This document shows, in pieces, positions 11,933-20,773 of a DNA stretch of 42,704 nucleotides. Origin of the DNA: an uncultured Pelagibacteraceae bacterium (GTDB taxonomy: Bacteria > Pseudomonadota > Alphaproteobacteria > Pelagibacterales > Pelagibacteraceae); the NCBI GenBank assembly GCA_902514605.1, contig CABXRL010000005.1:1-42704 (forward strand). Direction: 5' to 3'. Numbering within the stretch: the first letter of the stretch is position 1; each line of letters opens with the position of its first letter. The notes below the pieces were generated by a model that did no database searches, had not been told where the DNA came from, and worked only from the letters and a program-made list of their open reading frames with translations. The position numbers and the translations under genes were made by a program.

Positions 11933-12766
11933 CTAGATTTGTAGTTTGAAATCTATAGCTGGAGCACTATGGGTGATGCTACCAACTGAAATTCTATTTA
12001 CCCCAGTTGCAGCAACAGATTTTACAGTTTTAAGATTAATATTTCCTGAAGCCTCTGTCTCATAATATTTTTTAACAAGCTTTACACCTGTTCTAATATT
12101 TTTAATACTCATATTATCAAACAAAATAGTATTAAATTTTAGTCCAATAATTTTTTTTAATTGTTTTAAACTATCCACCTCGACTGTAATTTTTTTTCCT
12201 CTTTTATTTTTTATTGCTAATAAAACTAATTCTCTTAAATTAGAAGTAGCAATATGATTATCTTTAATCAAAAATTCATCACTTAAGTTAAATCTATGAT
12301 TTATACCACCTCCTAATTTAACTGCATATTTTTGAATAACTCTATAATTTGGTAAAGTTTTCCTAGTACAACAAATTCTGCACTTTTTTCCAGCTAGTTT
12401 AACAAATTGATTTGTTTTTGTCGCTATTCCAGAAATATGAGACAGAAAATTTAATGCAACCCTTTCTGCAATCATTATAGAATTAGCCTTACCTTTTATT
12501 ACTGCTATTACAGAATTTTTTTTGACCGTGGACCCGTCTTTTTTTTTTAATATAAATTTAATTTTTTTATCAACTTGCTTAAAAGACTGTTTTACAAATA
12601 TCAAACCTGCAACAATTGCTTTTTGATTAGAAATTATTTTTGCCTCGATAATTGAGTCATTATTTAGGAGATTAGATGTTATGTCTCCATAAGGATACAA
12701 ATCTTCGGTGAGAGCAAGTTTTACTCTTTCTTTGATAAAAGTTTCACTTAATTTAATTTTTGACAC
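11933..12766 (-). CDS. nadC: Nicotinate-nucleotide pyrophosphorylase (carboxylating)
   Basis: 277 aa; LTEDLYPYGDITSNLL, ALNFLSHISGIAT, CRICCTRKTLPNYRVIQKYAVKLGGGINHRFNLSDEFLIKDNH; apparent GTG start. Confidence 0.93.
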   Translation of the reverse strand: MSKIKLSETFIKERVKLALTEDLYPYGDITSNLLNNDSIIEAKIISNQKAIVAGLIFVKQSFKQVDKKIKFILKKKDGSTVKKNSVIAVIKGKANSIMIAERVALNFLSHISGIATKTNQFVKLAGKKCRICCTRKTLPNYRVIQKYAVKLGGGINHRFNLSDEFLIKDNHIATSNLRELVLLAIKNKRGKKITVEVDSLKQLKKIIGLKFNTILFDNMSIKNIRTGVKLVKKYYETEASGNINLKTVKSVAATGVNRISVGSITHSAPAIDFKLQI

Positions 12767-12772
12767 GAAGTG

Positions 12773-13777
12773 TTATCTACCGATAGCAACCATTTTCTCT
12801 ACTGACAATCTAGCTTTATCAATTGTTTCTTGGTCCATGATAATTTCACCAGTTTCATTTTCTAGACAATCTAATATTTTTGGCAAAGTGATCTTTTTCA
12901 TATGTGGACACATATTACATGGTCTTATAAATTCTACGTTTGGATTTTCAACTTGAATATTATCACTCATTGAGCATTCGGTTACCATCATTACTTTTTT
13001 AGGTTGATTATTCTTAACATAATTAATCATTCCAGATGTTGATCCTGCAAAATCGCTTGCTTTAATTACTTCCGGTGGACATTCTGGATGTGCAATTATT
13101 TTTATTCCAGGATTATTTTTTCTTATATTTTTAATTTCATTTTCGTCAAATTGATCATGAACAATACAAATTCCTTTCCATGAGATAATTTCAACGTCAG
13201 TTTGTGAAGCAACGTATTTAGCTAAATAGTCGTCAGGTAAAAAAATAACTTTTTTAACACCTAAGGATTTTACAATTTTGACTGCATTGGCAGAAGTACA
13301 ACACACATCTGTTTCCGCTTTTACATCAGCAGATGTATTTACATAGGAAACGACAGGTACTCCAGGATACTTTTCTTTCAATAATCTTACATCTTTACCA
13401 GTAATCGAAGATGATAATGAACAACCTGCTTTCATATCTGGTAACAAAACCTTTTTACTTGGACTCATTAACTTTGCAGTCTCAGCCATAAAGTGAACTC
13501 CAGCCATTATAATTATATCAGCAGAAGTTTTAGATGCTTCTACAGCAAGCGCAAGAGAGTCTGCAGAGAAATCTGCAATTCCGTGATAAATTTCAGGTGT
13601 TTGATAATTATGAGCAAGAATTACAGCATTTTTTTCTTTTTTTAATTTATTAATTTTATGAATATAAGGAGCGTGAATTGACCATTCAATTTCAGGCATT
13701 ACCTTTGAAATTTTTTGATAAATTTGATCAGTAGCTTTTTTTACTTCTTGACTAAATTCCATAAATAAATTTATCAA
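12773..13777 (-). CDS. nadA: Quinolinate synthase
   Basis: 334 aa; AVILAHNYQTPEIYHGIADFSADSLALAVEA, AGVHFMAETAKLMSPSKKVLLPDMKAGCSLSSSI, FIRPCNMCPHMKKITLPKI. True start may be an internal ATG (MEFSQEV). Confidence 0.95.
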   Translation of the reverse strand: MINLFMEFSQEVKKATDQIYQKISKVMPEIEWSIHAPYIHKINKLKKEKNAVILAHNYQTPEIYHGIADFSADSLALAVEASKTSADIIIMAGVHFMAETAKLMSPSKKVLLPDMKAGCSLSSSITGKDVRLLKEKYPGVPVVSYVNTSADVKAETDVCCTSANAVKIVKSLGVKKVIFLPDDYLAKYVASQTDVEIISWKGICIVHDQFDENEIKNIRKNNPGIKIIAHPECPPEVIKASDFAGSTSGMINYVKNNQPKKVMMVTECSMSDNIQVENPNVEFIRPCNMCPHMKKITLPKILDCLENETGEIIMDQETIDKARLSVEKMVAIGR

Positions 13778-13817
13778 TTTGAAACCTTTTTGTCATTGAT
13801 TTAATATGGGGCATATT

Positions 13818-13903
13818 GCGGTCATGCTGAAATTGGTAGACAGGCACGGTTGAGGGCCGTGTGGACTTAGTCCATGAGAGTTCGATTCTCTCTGACCGCA
13901 CCA
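13818..13903 (+). tRNA. tRNA-Leu (anticodon GAG), CCA encoded
   Basis: Acceptor GCGGTCA...TGACCGC-A-CCA; anticodon stem CACGG/CCGTG with loop TTGAGGG; variable arm; T-arm GAGAGTTCGATTCTCTC. Confidence 0.96.
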
Positions 13904-13946
13904 ACAAATGAGAATTTTTAAATTGTTTTTTTTTAAGAAGCTATTA

Positions 13947-14069
13947 TTAAAAACCCATATTTGACCAATTGTCTTTATCGTTGTACCTATCAAGCTCCTT
14001 TTTTGTAATTGGTCTAAACAAAACCCAGATTACAACTACAGCTAAAAGTAATAATATTATTGTCTTCAT
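13947..14069 (-). CDS. Small predicted single-pass membrane protein (40 aa)
   Basis: Manual reverse-strand translation MKTIILLLLAVVVIWVLFRPITKKELDRYNDKDNWSNMGF*: N-terminal hydrophobic helix plus charged tail. Below the ORF-track size cutoff. Confidence 0.5.
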   Translation of the reverse strand: MKTIILLLLAVVVIWVLFRPITKKELDRYNDKDNWSNMGF

Positions 14070-14122
14070 AAGTTAAGATTAAATCCATTAATATTTTTAA
14101 TCACTGTGACTTATAGTCATTT

Positions 14123-14151
14123 AAAAGGGGCGTTCTGTTGCCAGGTGCCCC
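14123..14151 (-). terminator. Putative tmRNA 3' hairpin / Rho-independent terminator
   Basis: Minus-strand GGGGCacctggcaacagaacGCCCCTTTT: GC-rich stem followed by T4. Could instead be a structural helix of the tmRNA coding piece. Confidence 0.45.
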
Positions 14152-14163
14152 AAACCCCGTTTA

Positions 14164-14186
14164 CTTAATTAACTAAGTTAATTAAG
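14164..14186 (-). other. tmRNA stem-loop overlapping the tag stop codon
   Basis: Perfect 10-bp inverted repeat CTTAATTAAC-TTA-GTTAATTAAG (minus-strand reading), containing the tag stop codon. Confidence 0.75.
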
Positions 14187-14429
14187 CAGCAAGTGCGTAA
14201 CTTTCGTTAGCAATTATAAATTAGCCCTTTACGGAGGAACAATTCCGAACGAAAGAACAGCCTTTAGTCATCCGTCGAATCTAGTTCACCCCCATAAGTT
14301 GTAAATGGTGGAGGTGGTGGGTACTGCCCCCACGTCCGTAATGTTTATTACGAAATTCGTTTATCGTCATAGTTGGAAAACCAACGTGATTAATATAAAA
14401 GTAATTATTAAAGATTCAACAAATTATTC

Positions 14430-15377
14430 ATGAAACTAACTAGAGAACAACAACAGGAAATAAAAGATCAACAATCTCAACAAAATTCTACAAAAAGAGT
14501 TACTGCTCCTGAGCTTGAGAAAATTCTCTATGAAGCAATGCCTGCTCTTGATCATGGATTTGTAAGAGTAGTAGATTATATGGGTGATGATACATCCATT
14601 GTTCAGTCTGCAAGAGTGTCATATGGAAAAGGAACCAAACAAGTTTCGACAGATGCAGGTCTTATTAAGTATTTGATGAGACATTGGCACAGTACACCAT
14701 TTGAAATGTGTGAAATAAAATACCATGTCAAACTCCCAATATTTATTGCTCGACAATGGATCAGACATAGAACTGCAAATGTAAACGAATATTCTGCTAG
14801 ATATTCTATTTTGGATAAAGAATTTTATTTACCCTCAAAAGAAAATTTAGCCGCACAATCATCAAGTAATAGACAAGGACGCGGAGACGTTATTGAGGGA
14901 GAACAGGCACAAGAAGTTTTAGAACTTTTAAAAAATGATGCAGAACGAACTTATGATAATTATGAGATGATGCTTAATGAAAGATTTGATGGTTCTACTA
15001 TTGATGAAAATAAAAAAGGTTTAGCACGTGAACTTGCAAGAATGAATTTAACTTTAAATACCTATACCCAGTGGTATTGGAAAACAGACCTATTAAATTT
15101 AATGAATTTTTTAAGATTAAGAGCGGATAGTCATGCGCAATATGAAATAAGAGTTTATGCAGACATAATGCTTGATACCGTAAAAAAATGGGTGCCAATT
15201 ACTTACGATGCATTTATGGACTATAGGGTTGGTGGGACAGAAGTTTCTGCTAAAGGAAAATTAATTATTCAAAAACTTATTAAAGGTGAAAAAGTTGATG
15301 CTGAAAGTTCAGGTCTGTCAAAAAGAGAGTGGAATGAACTCATGATTGCTTTTGATCTTAAAGATAATTTGATTTAA
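14430..15377 (+). CDS. thyX: FAD-dependent thymidylate synthase
   Basis: 315 aa; ThyX motif [19 protein letters not shown] (RHRx7S). Confidence 0.96.
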   Translation: MKLTREQQQEIKDQQSQQNSTKRVTAPELEKILYEAMPALDHGFVRVVDYMGDDTSIVQSARVSYGKGTKQVSTDAGLIKYLMRHWHSTPFEMCEIKYHVKLPIFIARQWIRHRTANVNEYSARYSILDKEFYLPSKENLAAQSSSNRQGRGDVIEGEQAQEVLELLKNDAERTYDNYEMMLNERFDGSTIDENKKGLARELARMNLTLNTYTQWYWKTDLLNLMNFLRLRADSHAQYEIRVYADIMLDTVKKWVPITYDAFMDYRVGGTEVSAKGKLIIQKLIKGEKVDAESSGLSKREWNELMIAFDLKDNLI

Positions 15378-16182
15378 TTTTTTGAGCTAAATTTATGTAA
15401 ATTTGAGAGATCTTATTTTCTGGATTACCTTCTACTATGGGTTCTCCTTGATCCCCTAATTTACCAACCTCAGGATCAATAGGTATTTCACCTAAAAATT
15501 CTTTATTGAATTCCTCTGCTGTTCTTTTAACTCCACCTTCTCCAAAAATTGCATATTTTTTTCCATCCTCTCCAGTAAAAGAACTCATGTTATCTATCAG
15601 ACCTAAAATTTTTACTCCAAGCTTATCAAACATTTTTATCCCTCTTTTAACATCTAAAAGAGCTATTTCTTGAGGAGTTGAAATAATAATGGCTCCGTCC
15701 ATTTTAATATCTTGAGAAAAAGTAAGCTGGGTATCTCCAGTTCCTGGGGGCATATCAACAATTATAAAATCCAAATCTTTCCAATTAACTTTTTGGGTAA
15801 AAGTTTTAATTGCACTTGTCACCATTGGTCCTCGCCAAATCATTGGAGTTTGCTCATCTGTTAAAAAGCCTATAGACATACATTGGATGTCATATTTAAC
15901 GATTGGCTCTAGTTTTTGTCCATCACTTTTTGGTTTTTCGTTTATCCCAAGCATCTTAGGAATAGATGGACCATAAATATCAGCATCTAATAATCCAACT
16001 TTGCAGCCTATTTTTTTTAAGGCTAAAGCAAGGTTTGTTGCAAAAGTCGACTTTCCAACACCACCTTTGGCACTTGAAATTGCAATAGTAAACTTTGTGC
16101 CATTAATTGGATTTTTCTCAGGCGTTTTTCTTCTCAACTTTTCTCGCATTGCGTCACTTAATTCTGGTTTTTCTTTTGGCAT
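15358..16182 (-). CDS. mrp: Mrp/NBP35-family P-loop ATPase (Fe-S carrier)
   Basis: 274 aa; deviant Walker [51 protein letters not shown]. Confidence 0.93.
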   Translation of the reverse strand: MPKEKPELSDAMREKLRRKTPEKNPINGTKFTIAISSAKGGVGKSTFATNLALALKKIGCKVGLLDADIYGPSIPKMLGINEKPKSDGQKLEPIVKYDIQCMSIGFLTDEQTPMIWRGPMVTSAIKTFTQKVNWKDLDFIIVDMPPGTGDTQLTFSQDIKMDGAIIISTPQEIALLDVKRGIKMFDKLGVKILGLIDNMSSFTGEDGKKYAIFGEGGVKRTAEEFNKEFLGEIPIDPEVGKLGDQGEPIVEGNPENKISQIYINLAQKIKSNYL

Positions 16183-16234
16183 ATTACGATCTTAACTTGT
16201 TTTTCCACATAAAGACATTATATAGATGGTCATA

Positions 16235-17338
16235 ATGTCAGATGATTTTAGACAAGGTGGCGGAAGCCCTTGGGGCAAACCTCCAGGAGGTGGAAGTGGA
16301 AATGGTTCAGGAAGAGGACCACGACCACCGGACATCGATAAGATAATAAGAGAATTTCAAGAAAAGATTAGAAAGTTTTTACCAGGTGGAAGTTCATCTG
16401 GTGGAAAACAAGCTGTGTTAGTTTTAATCATTTTAGGTTTTGTTTGGTTAGCAAGCGGTCTTTACAGAGTGTTGCCAGATGAACAAGGAGTAGTTTTAAG
16501 ATTTGGAAAATTTGTTAAAACAACTCAACCAGGATTAAATTACCATGTACCTTTTCCAGTAGAATCTGTGCTGACACCAAAAGTTACAAAAGTAAATAGA
16601 ATAGATATAGGGTTTAGGTCAGAAAGAGATAGTGGATTTTCCTCTCAAGGGGGAGTTGCTGATGTTCCTCAAGAGAGCTTAATGTTAACCGGAGATGAAA
16701 ATATCGTTAATATAGATTTTTCTGTTTTTTGGGTAATTAAAGACGCAGGAAATTTTTTATTTAAAATCCAGGATCCAGAGGGAACAGTAAAAGCTGCAGC
16801 AGAAACTGCAATGAGAGAGGTTATAGCAAGATCGGATATTCAACCAATTTTAACAGAGGGAAGATCTCTTATTGAAACTGATACTCAAAAAATTATTCAA
16901 AAGATTTTAGATGAATACACAAGTGGTATTCAAATCACTCAAGTTCAAACTCAAAAAGCTGACCCACCAGATCAAGTTATTGATGCCTTTAGAGATGTGC
17001 AGGCTGCAAGAGCAGATATGGAAAGATCTAAAAATGAGGCTGAGGCTTACGCTAACGATGTAATACCAAGAGCTCGGGGTGAAGCGGCGAAAATATTACA
17101 AGCTGCTGAAGCATACAAAAAGGAAGTAGTTGCAAAAGCTGAAGGTGAAGCAAGCAGATTTACATCTATTTATAATGAATACAAGATGGCAAAATCTGTA
17201 ACACAAGAAAGAATGTATTTAGAAACTATGGAAAAAGTTTTAGCAGATATTGATAAGGTAATTATTGAAAAGAATGCGGGATCAGGTGTAGTGCCGTATT
17301 TACCATTACCAGAACTTAAAAAGAAAGCGACTAATTAA
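16235..17338 (+). CDS. hflK: HflK, FtsH protease modulator (SPFH)
   Basis: Gly-rich N-terminus GGGSPWGKPPGGGSGNGSGRGPRPPDIDKII, then SPFH domain YRVLPDEQGVVLRFGKFVKTTQPGLNYHVPFPVESV. Likely start at 16235 (MSDDFRQ); track gives 16226. Confidence 0.94.
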   Translation: MSDDFRQGGGSPWGKPPGGGSGNGSGRGPRPPDIDKIIREFQEKIRKFLPGGSSSGGKQAVLVLIILGFVWLASGLYRVLPDEQGVVLRFGKFVKTTQPGLNYHVPFPVESVLTPKVTKVNRIDIGFRSERDSGFSSQGGVADVPQESLMLTGDENIVNIDFSVFWVIKDAGNFLFKIQDPEGTVKAAAETAMREVIARSDIQPILTEGRSLIETDTQKIIQKILDEYTSGIQITQVQTQKADPPDQVIDAFRDVQAARADMERSKNEAEAYANDVIPRARGEAAKILQAAEAYKKEVVAKAEGEASRFTSIYNEYKMAKSVTQERMYLETMEKVLADIDKVIIEKNAGSGVVPYLPLPELKKKATN

Positions 17339-17339
17339 A

Positions 17340-18209
17340 ATGAATATGGGAAAAGTTATTGCTGGAATAAGTGTTGCAATTGCAGCAACTTTATTTTTTT
17401 CAATTTTTATTGTTAAAGAAGTCAATCAAGCAATCGTTCTTCAATTTGGTGATCCAAAAAGAATAATTTCAGAACCAGGTTTAAATTTTAAAATTCCATT
17501 TATCCAAAACGTAGTTTTTTTAGATAAAAGAATTTTAAATTTGGATACTCCACCAGAAGAAGTAATTGCATCAGATCAAAAAAGATTAATTGTTGACGCT
17601 TTTGCGAGGTTTCAAATAGTGGATCCTTTAAAATTTTATATCTCTGTTGGTAATGAACGTGTAGCAAGATCAAGATTAGCGACAATTATCAATTCAAGAA
17701 TAAGAAATGTATTAGGTCAACAAGAGTTACAAACACTTTTATCAGAAGACAGAACCAAACAGATGTCTTTAATTCAAGAAGGCGTGAATAATGAAGCTGA
17801 AAATTTTGGAATTAAGATTAATGACGTTAGAATTAAAAGAGCAGATCTTCCCCAAGCAAACAGTGATGCAATTTTTAGAAGAATGCAGACAGAGAGAGAA
17901 AGAGAAGCTAAAGAATTTAGAGCAAGAGGTGCTGAAATGGCAGTTACAATTACTTCAACTGCTGACAAGGAAGTAACAGTAATTTTAGCTGATGCTCAAA
18001 AAAAATCAGAGATTATGAAAGGTGAGGGAGACGGTAAAAGAAACAATATATTTGCTGGCGCTTTTGGGCAAGACCCAGAATTTTTTGCTTTTTACCGAGC
18101 AATGCAAGCTTATGAAAAAGCTTTAATAGGCGGCGAAACTTCTTTGATTTTATCACCTGACAGCGAATTTTTTAAATTCTTTGGAAATATAAAACCTAAA
18201 TCCAATTAA
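17340..18209 (+). CDS. hflC: HflC, FtsH protease modulator (SPFH)
   Basis: 289 aa; VKEVNQAIVLQFGDPKRIISEPGLNFKIPFIQNVVFLDKRILNLD; RMQTEREREAKEFRARGAE; directly follows hflK. Confidence 0.94.
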   Translation: MNMGKVIAGISVAIAATLFFSIFIVKEVNQAIVLQFGDPKRIISEPGLNFKIPFIQNVVFLDKRILNLDTPPEEVIASDQKRLIVDAFARFQIVDPLKFYISVGNERVARSRLATIINSRIRNVLGQQELQTLLSEDRTKQMSLIQEGVNNEAENFGIKINDVRIKRADLPQANSDAIFRRMQTEREREAKEFRARGAEMAVTITSTADKEVTVILADAQKKSEIMKGEGDGKRNNIFAGAFGQDPEFFAFYRAMQAYEKALIGGETSLILSPDSEFFKFFGNIKPKSN

Positions 18210-18215
18210 ATTCGG

Positions 18216-18401
18216 ATGAGTGAATTGATCATTGCTTTTGGTCTTTTCTTATTCATTGAAGGTCTTTTGTATGCCATATTTCCATCAAAAATGAAAAGTA
18301 TGTTAAAAAAATTAGAATTAATTAAAGATAATCAACTAAGAAGTGGTGGATTAATATTTGCTGTAATTGGTTTTATCATTATTTATTACGTTAAGAGCTA
18401 A
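18216..18401 (+). CDS. DUF2065-like small membrane protein
   Basis: 61 aa; FGLFLFIEGLLYAIFPSKMKSMLKKL plus second TM segment GGLIFAVIGFIIIYYV; typical position after hflC. Confidence 0.8.
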   Translation: MSELIIAFGLFLFIEGLLYAIFPSKMKSMLKKLELIKDNQLRSGGLIFAVIGFIIIYYVKS

Positions 18402-18402
18402 A

Positions 18403-19809
18403 ATGAACAAATTAAAGATATTTTTAATATCAACTTTATTAGTTTTAAGTTTCCAAGCAAAATCTTTTTCAAAAGGTGTGCCAAGTTCATTTGCTGATCT
18501 GGCAGAGAAACTGATGCCATCAGTTGTAAATATCTCAACCACTACAACTATCAAAACACAATCTAATCCATTTCCTTTTCAATTTCCTCCAGGTTCGCCG
18601 TTTGAGGATATGTTTAAGGAATTTGGAGTTCCGCAAGAAAGACAGTCCTCTGCTTTGGGATCTGGATTTATTATAGATGAAAAAGGCATCGTTGTTACAA
18701 ATAACCATGTCATTCAAGATGCTGAAGATATAATTATAAGAGTAAACGGAGATAAAGAGTTTAAAGCTAAAGTAATAGGCTCAGACCCATTATCAGATAT
18801 TGCTATTTTACAATTAGAGACAAATGAAAAATTTACTCCAGTAAAATTTGGTAATTCCGATAATTCAAGAATTGGTGATTGGGTAATTGCAATTGGAAAC
18901 CCTTTTGGTTTGGGCGGCACTGTAACCTCAGGGATAATTTCTGCTAGAAATAGATCAATTGGTTTATCAAGATACGAAGATTATATACAGACAGATGCAT
19001 CAATAAATTCTGGAAACTCAGGTGGCCCATTGTTTGATATGAATGGAGATGTCGTAGGTATCAATACAGCAATTTTAGGGAGAAGTGGTTCTATAGGAAT
19101 AGGTTTTGCAATCCCGTCTAACAGTGCAAAAATTGTAATAGATCAATTAATTGAATTTGGAGAAACAAAAAGAGGTTGGTTGGGAGTTAGAATTCAAGAT
19201 GTCACAAAAGAGATAGCCGAAGTAGAAAAACTTGATGAGCCAAGAGGTGCCCTGGTTGCTAGTGTTGCAGAAAATAGTCCATCAGATAAAGCAGGAGTTA
19301 AGTCGGGAGATATTATTTTGGAGTTTAATGGAGAAAAAATTAAAGTAATGAAAGAACTGCCAATGATAGTTGCAAGAACAGAGGTTGGAAAAAAAGTAAA
19401 AGTTAAAATATGGCGAGATAAAAAAGAGATAACTAAAACTATCACTCTTGGAAGATTAGAAACTTCTGAAGATTTTAAAGTTGCAGGAGAAAAAGCAAAA
19501 CCTAAAGAAACTAGAATTGAAAGATTAAAAATAACTGTCAGAGAACTTACAAAGGAGGATGTTAAAAATAAAAATTTACCAAACCAAACGTCTGGCTTGG
19601 TAATAACTCAGATTGAAAATGATAGTCCTTTAATGAAATCTTTAGATGTTGATAGTGTAATTTTGGAAGCTCAAAAAAAGAAAATCAGATCAATAAACGA
19701 TTTAAACCAAGCTTTAAATCAAGTTATGAAAACTAATGAAAAAACTTTATTACTGGTTATTTTAAATAGTCAAAATCAAAAAAGATATATTGGTGTCAAA
19801 TTGAATTAG
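18403..19809 (+). CDS. degP: DegP/HtrA periplasmic serine protease with PDZ domains
   Basis: GSGFIIDEKGIVVTNNHVIQDAEDI (His), SDIAILQLE (Asp), INSGNSGGPLFDMNGDVVGIN (Ser), PDZ GWLGVRIQDV. Likely start at 18403 (MNKLKIFLIS signal peptide); track begins at 18367. Confidence 0.92.
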   Translation: MNKLKIFLISTLLVLSFQAKSFSKGVPSSFADLAEKLMPSVVNISTTTTIKTQSNPFPFQFPPGSPFEDMFKEFGVPQERQSSALGSGFIIDEKGIVVTNNHVIQDAEDIIIRVNGDKEFKAKVIGSDPLSDIAILQLETNEKFTPVKFGNSDNSRIGDWVIAIGNPFGLGGTVTSGIISARNRSIGLSRYEDYIQTDASINSGNSGGPLFDMNGDVVGINTAILGRSGSIGIGFAIPSNSAKIVIDQLIEFGETKRGWLGVRIQDVTKEIAEVEKLDEPRGALVASVAENSPSDKAGVKSGDIILEFNGEKIKVMKELPMIVARTEVGKKVKVKIWRDKKEITKTITLGRLETSEDFKVAGEKAKPKETRIERLKITVRELTKEDVKNKNLPNQTSGLVITQIENDSPLMKSLDVDSVILEAQKKKIRSINDLNQALNQVMKTNEKTLLLVILNSQNQKRYIGVKLN

Positions 19810-19812
19810 TTT

Positions 19813-20721
19813 ATGGATTTGAAATCCAAAATTATTCTAATTTATGGACCAACAGCTTCAGGAAAATCAAATTTTGCAATAAAGCTTTCAAAAAAAATTA
19901 ATGGTGAAATAATTAATGCTGATAGTATGCAAGTTTATAAAGAACTTAAAATTTTGTCAGCAAGGCCCTCAATTAAAGATTATCAAAAGATCAAACACTA
20001 TCTCTTTGGATTTCGTAGTGTAAAAAAAAAATTTTCAACTGGTGATTGGTTGAAATTGGCTAATCAAAAAATTTTAGAAATTAAAAAAAGAAAAAAGGTA
20101 CCAATTTTAGTTGGAGGAACAGGTTTATACTTTAAATCTTTAACAGATGGTTTAGTGAGCATTCCAAATATTCCAGTTAAATTTAGAGAAAAAGTAAGAT
20201 CTTTATATAAAAAAATTGGCGGTGAAAAGTTTTTTTTAAGATTAGTTAAGCTTGATCCTCTAGTCAAAAACCAAATTAAATCTTCCGATGCACAAAGATC
20301 TATAAGAGCCTATGAAGTAAAATCTTTTACTAAAAAATCAATTTACCTTTGGTTTAAAAAAACAAAATCGAACTATCATCAAAAAGATTTTTATAAAATT
20401 TACATCGATTTCCCCAAAAAAGAATTATTAGACAGAATTCATCTAAGAGCTCAAGAAATGATTAAAAAAGGTGCTATTTCAGAAGTTAAAAAATTTAAGA
20501 GACTAAGAGTTAAAAAAGATAAAACTGCCAGTAAAGCTATTGGCATAGGAGAGATTACTGAATATCTCGAAAAAAAAATTGAAATTAATGAGGTTATTGA
20601 AAAAATATCAATAAAGACAAGGCAATACGCTAAAAGACAAAGAACTTGGGCAAGTGGCAACATGCAAAATTGGAACAAAATAAATCCAACTCAGTTAAGT
20701 GAATTTTTAAAAAAAATTTAG
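19813..20721 (+). CDS. miaA: tRNA dimethylallyltransferase
   Basis: 302 aa; IYGPTASGKSNFAIKLSKKINGEIINADSMQVYKELKILSARP, VGGTGLYFKSLTDG, RQYAKRQRTW. Confidence 0.95.
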   Translation: MDLKSKIILIYGPTASGKSNFAIKLSKKINGEIINADSMQVYKELKILSARPSIKDYQKIKHYLFGFRSVKKKFSTGDWLKLANQKILEIKKRKKVPILVGGTGLYFKSLTDGLVSIPNIPVKFREKVRSLYKKIGGEKFFLRLVKLDPLVKNQIKSSDAQRSIRAYEVKSFTKKSIYLWFKKTKSNYHQKDFYKIYIDFPKKELLDRIHLRAQEMIKKGAISEVKKFKRLRVKKDKTASKAIGIGEITEYLEKKIEINEVIEKISIKTRQYAKRQRTWASGNMQNWNKINPTQLSEFLKKI

Positions 20722-20773
20722 ATATTCTCTATTAGTCTTGACCAATTAGCACAACTTCAGCTAGATTGGCTGA

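Larger units (their letters stand above)
14120..14375 (-). ncRNA. ssrA: tmRNA (SsrA), circularly permuted two-piece alphaproteobacterial type
   Basis: Minus strand: acceptor piece ...GACGTGGGGGCAGTACCCACCACCTCCACCA (CCA end at 14306), 12-nt spacer, coding piece GGGGGTGAACTAGATTCGACGG (5' end at 14293). GGGGGUG pairs with CACCUCC (7 bp, one G-U). Tag GCT AAC GAA AGT TAC GCA CTT GCT GCT TAA = ANESYALAA* at 14182-14211. Outer boundaries approximate. Confidence 0.93.

Noticed and set aside
13818-13903. tRNA-Leu as an integration site for a mobile element
   Set aside because: No integrase nearby and no repeated tRNA 3'-end (att) sequence noticed downstream; neighbours are core genes.
13793-13993. 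Minus-strand 66-aa ORF (MIGTTIKTIGQIWVFNN...CGQRESNSHGLSPHGPQPCLS...)
   Set aside because: Runs through the complement of the tRNA-Leu gene; the CGQRESNSHG...PHGPQPCLS stretch is a translated tRNA artefact.
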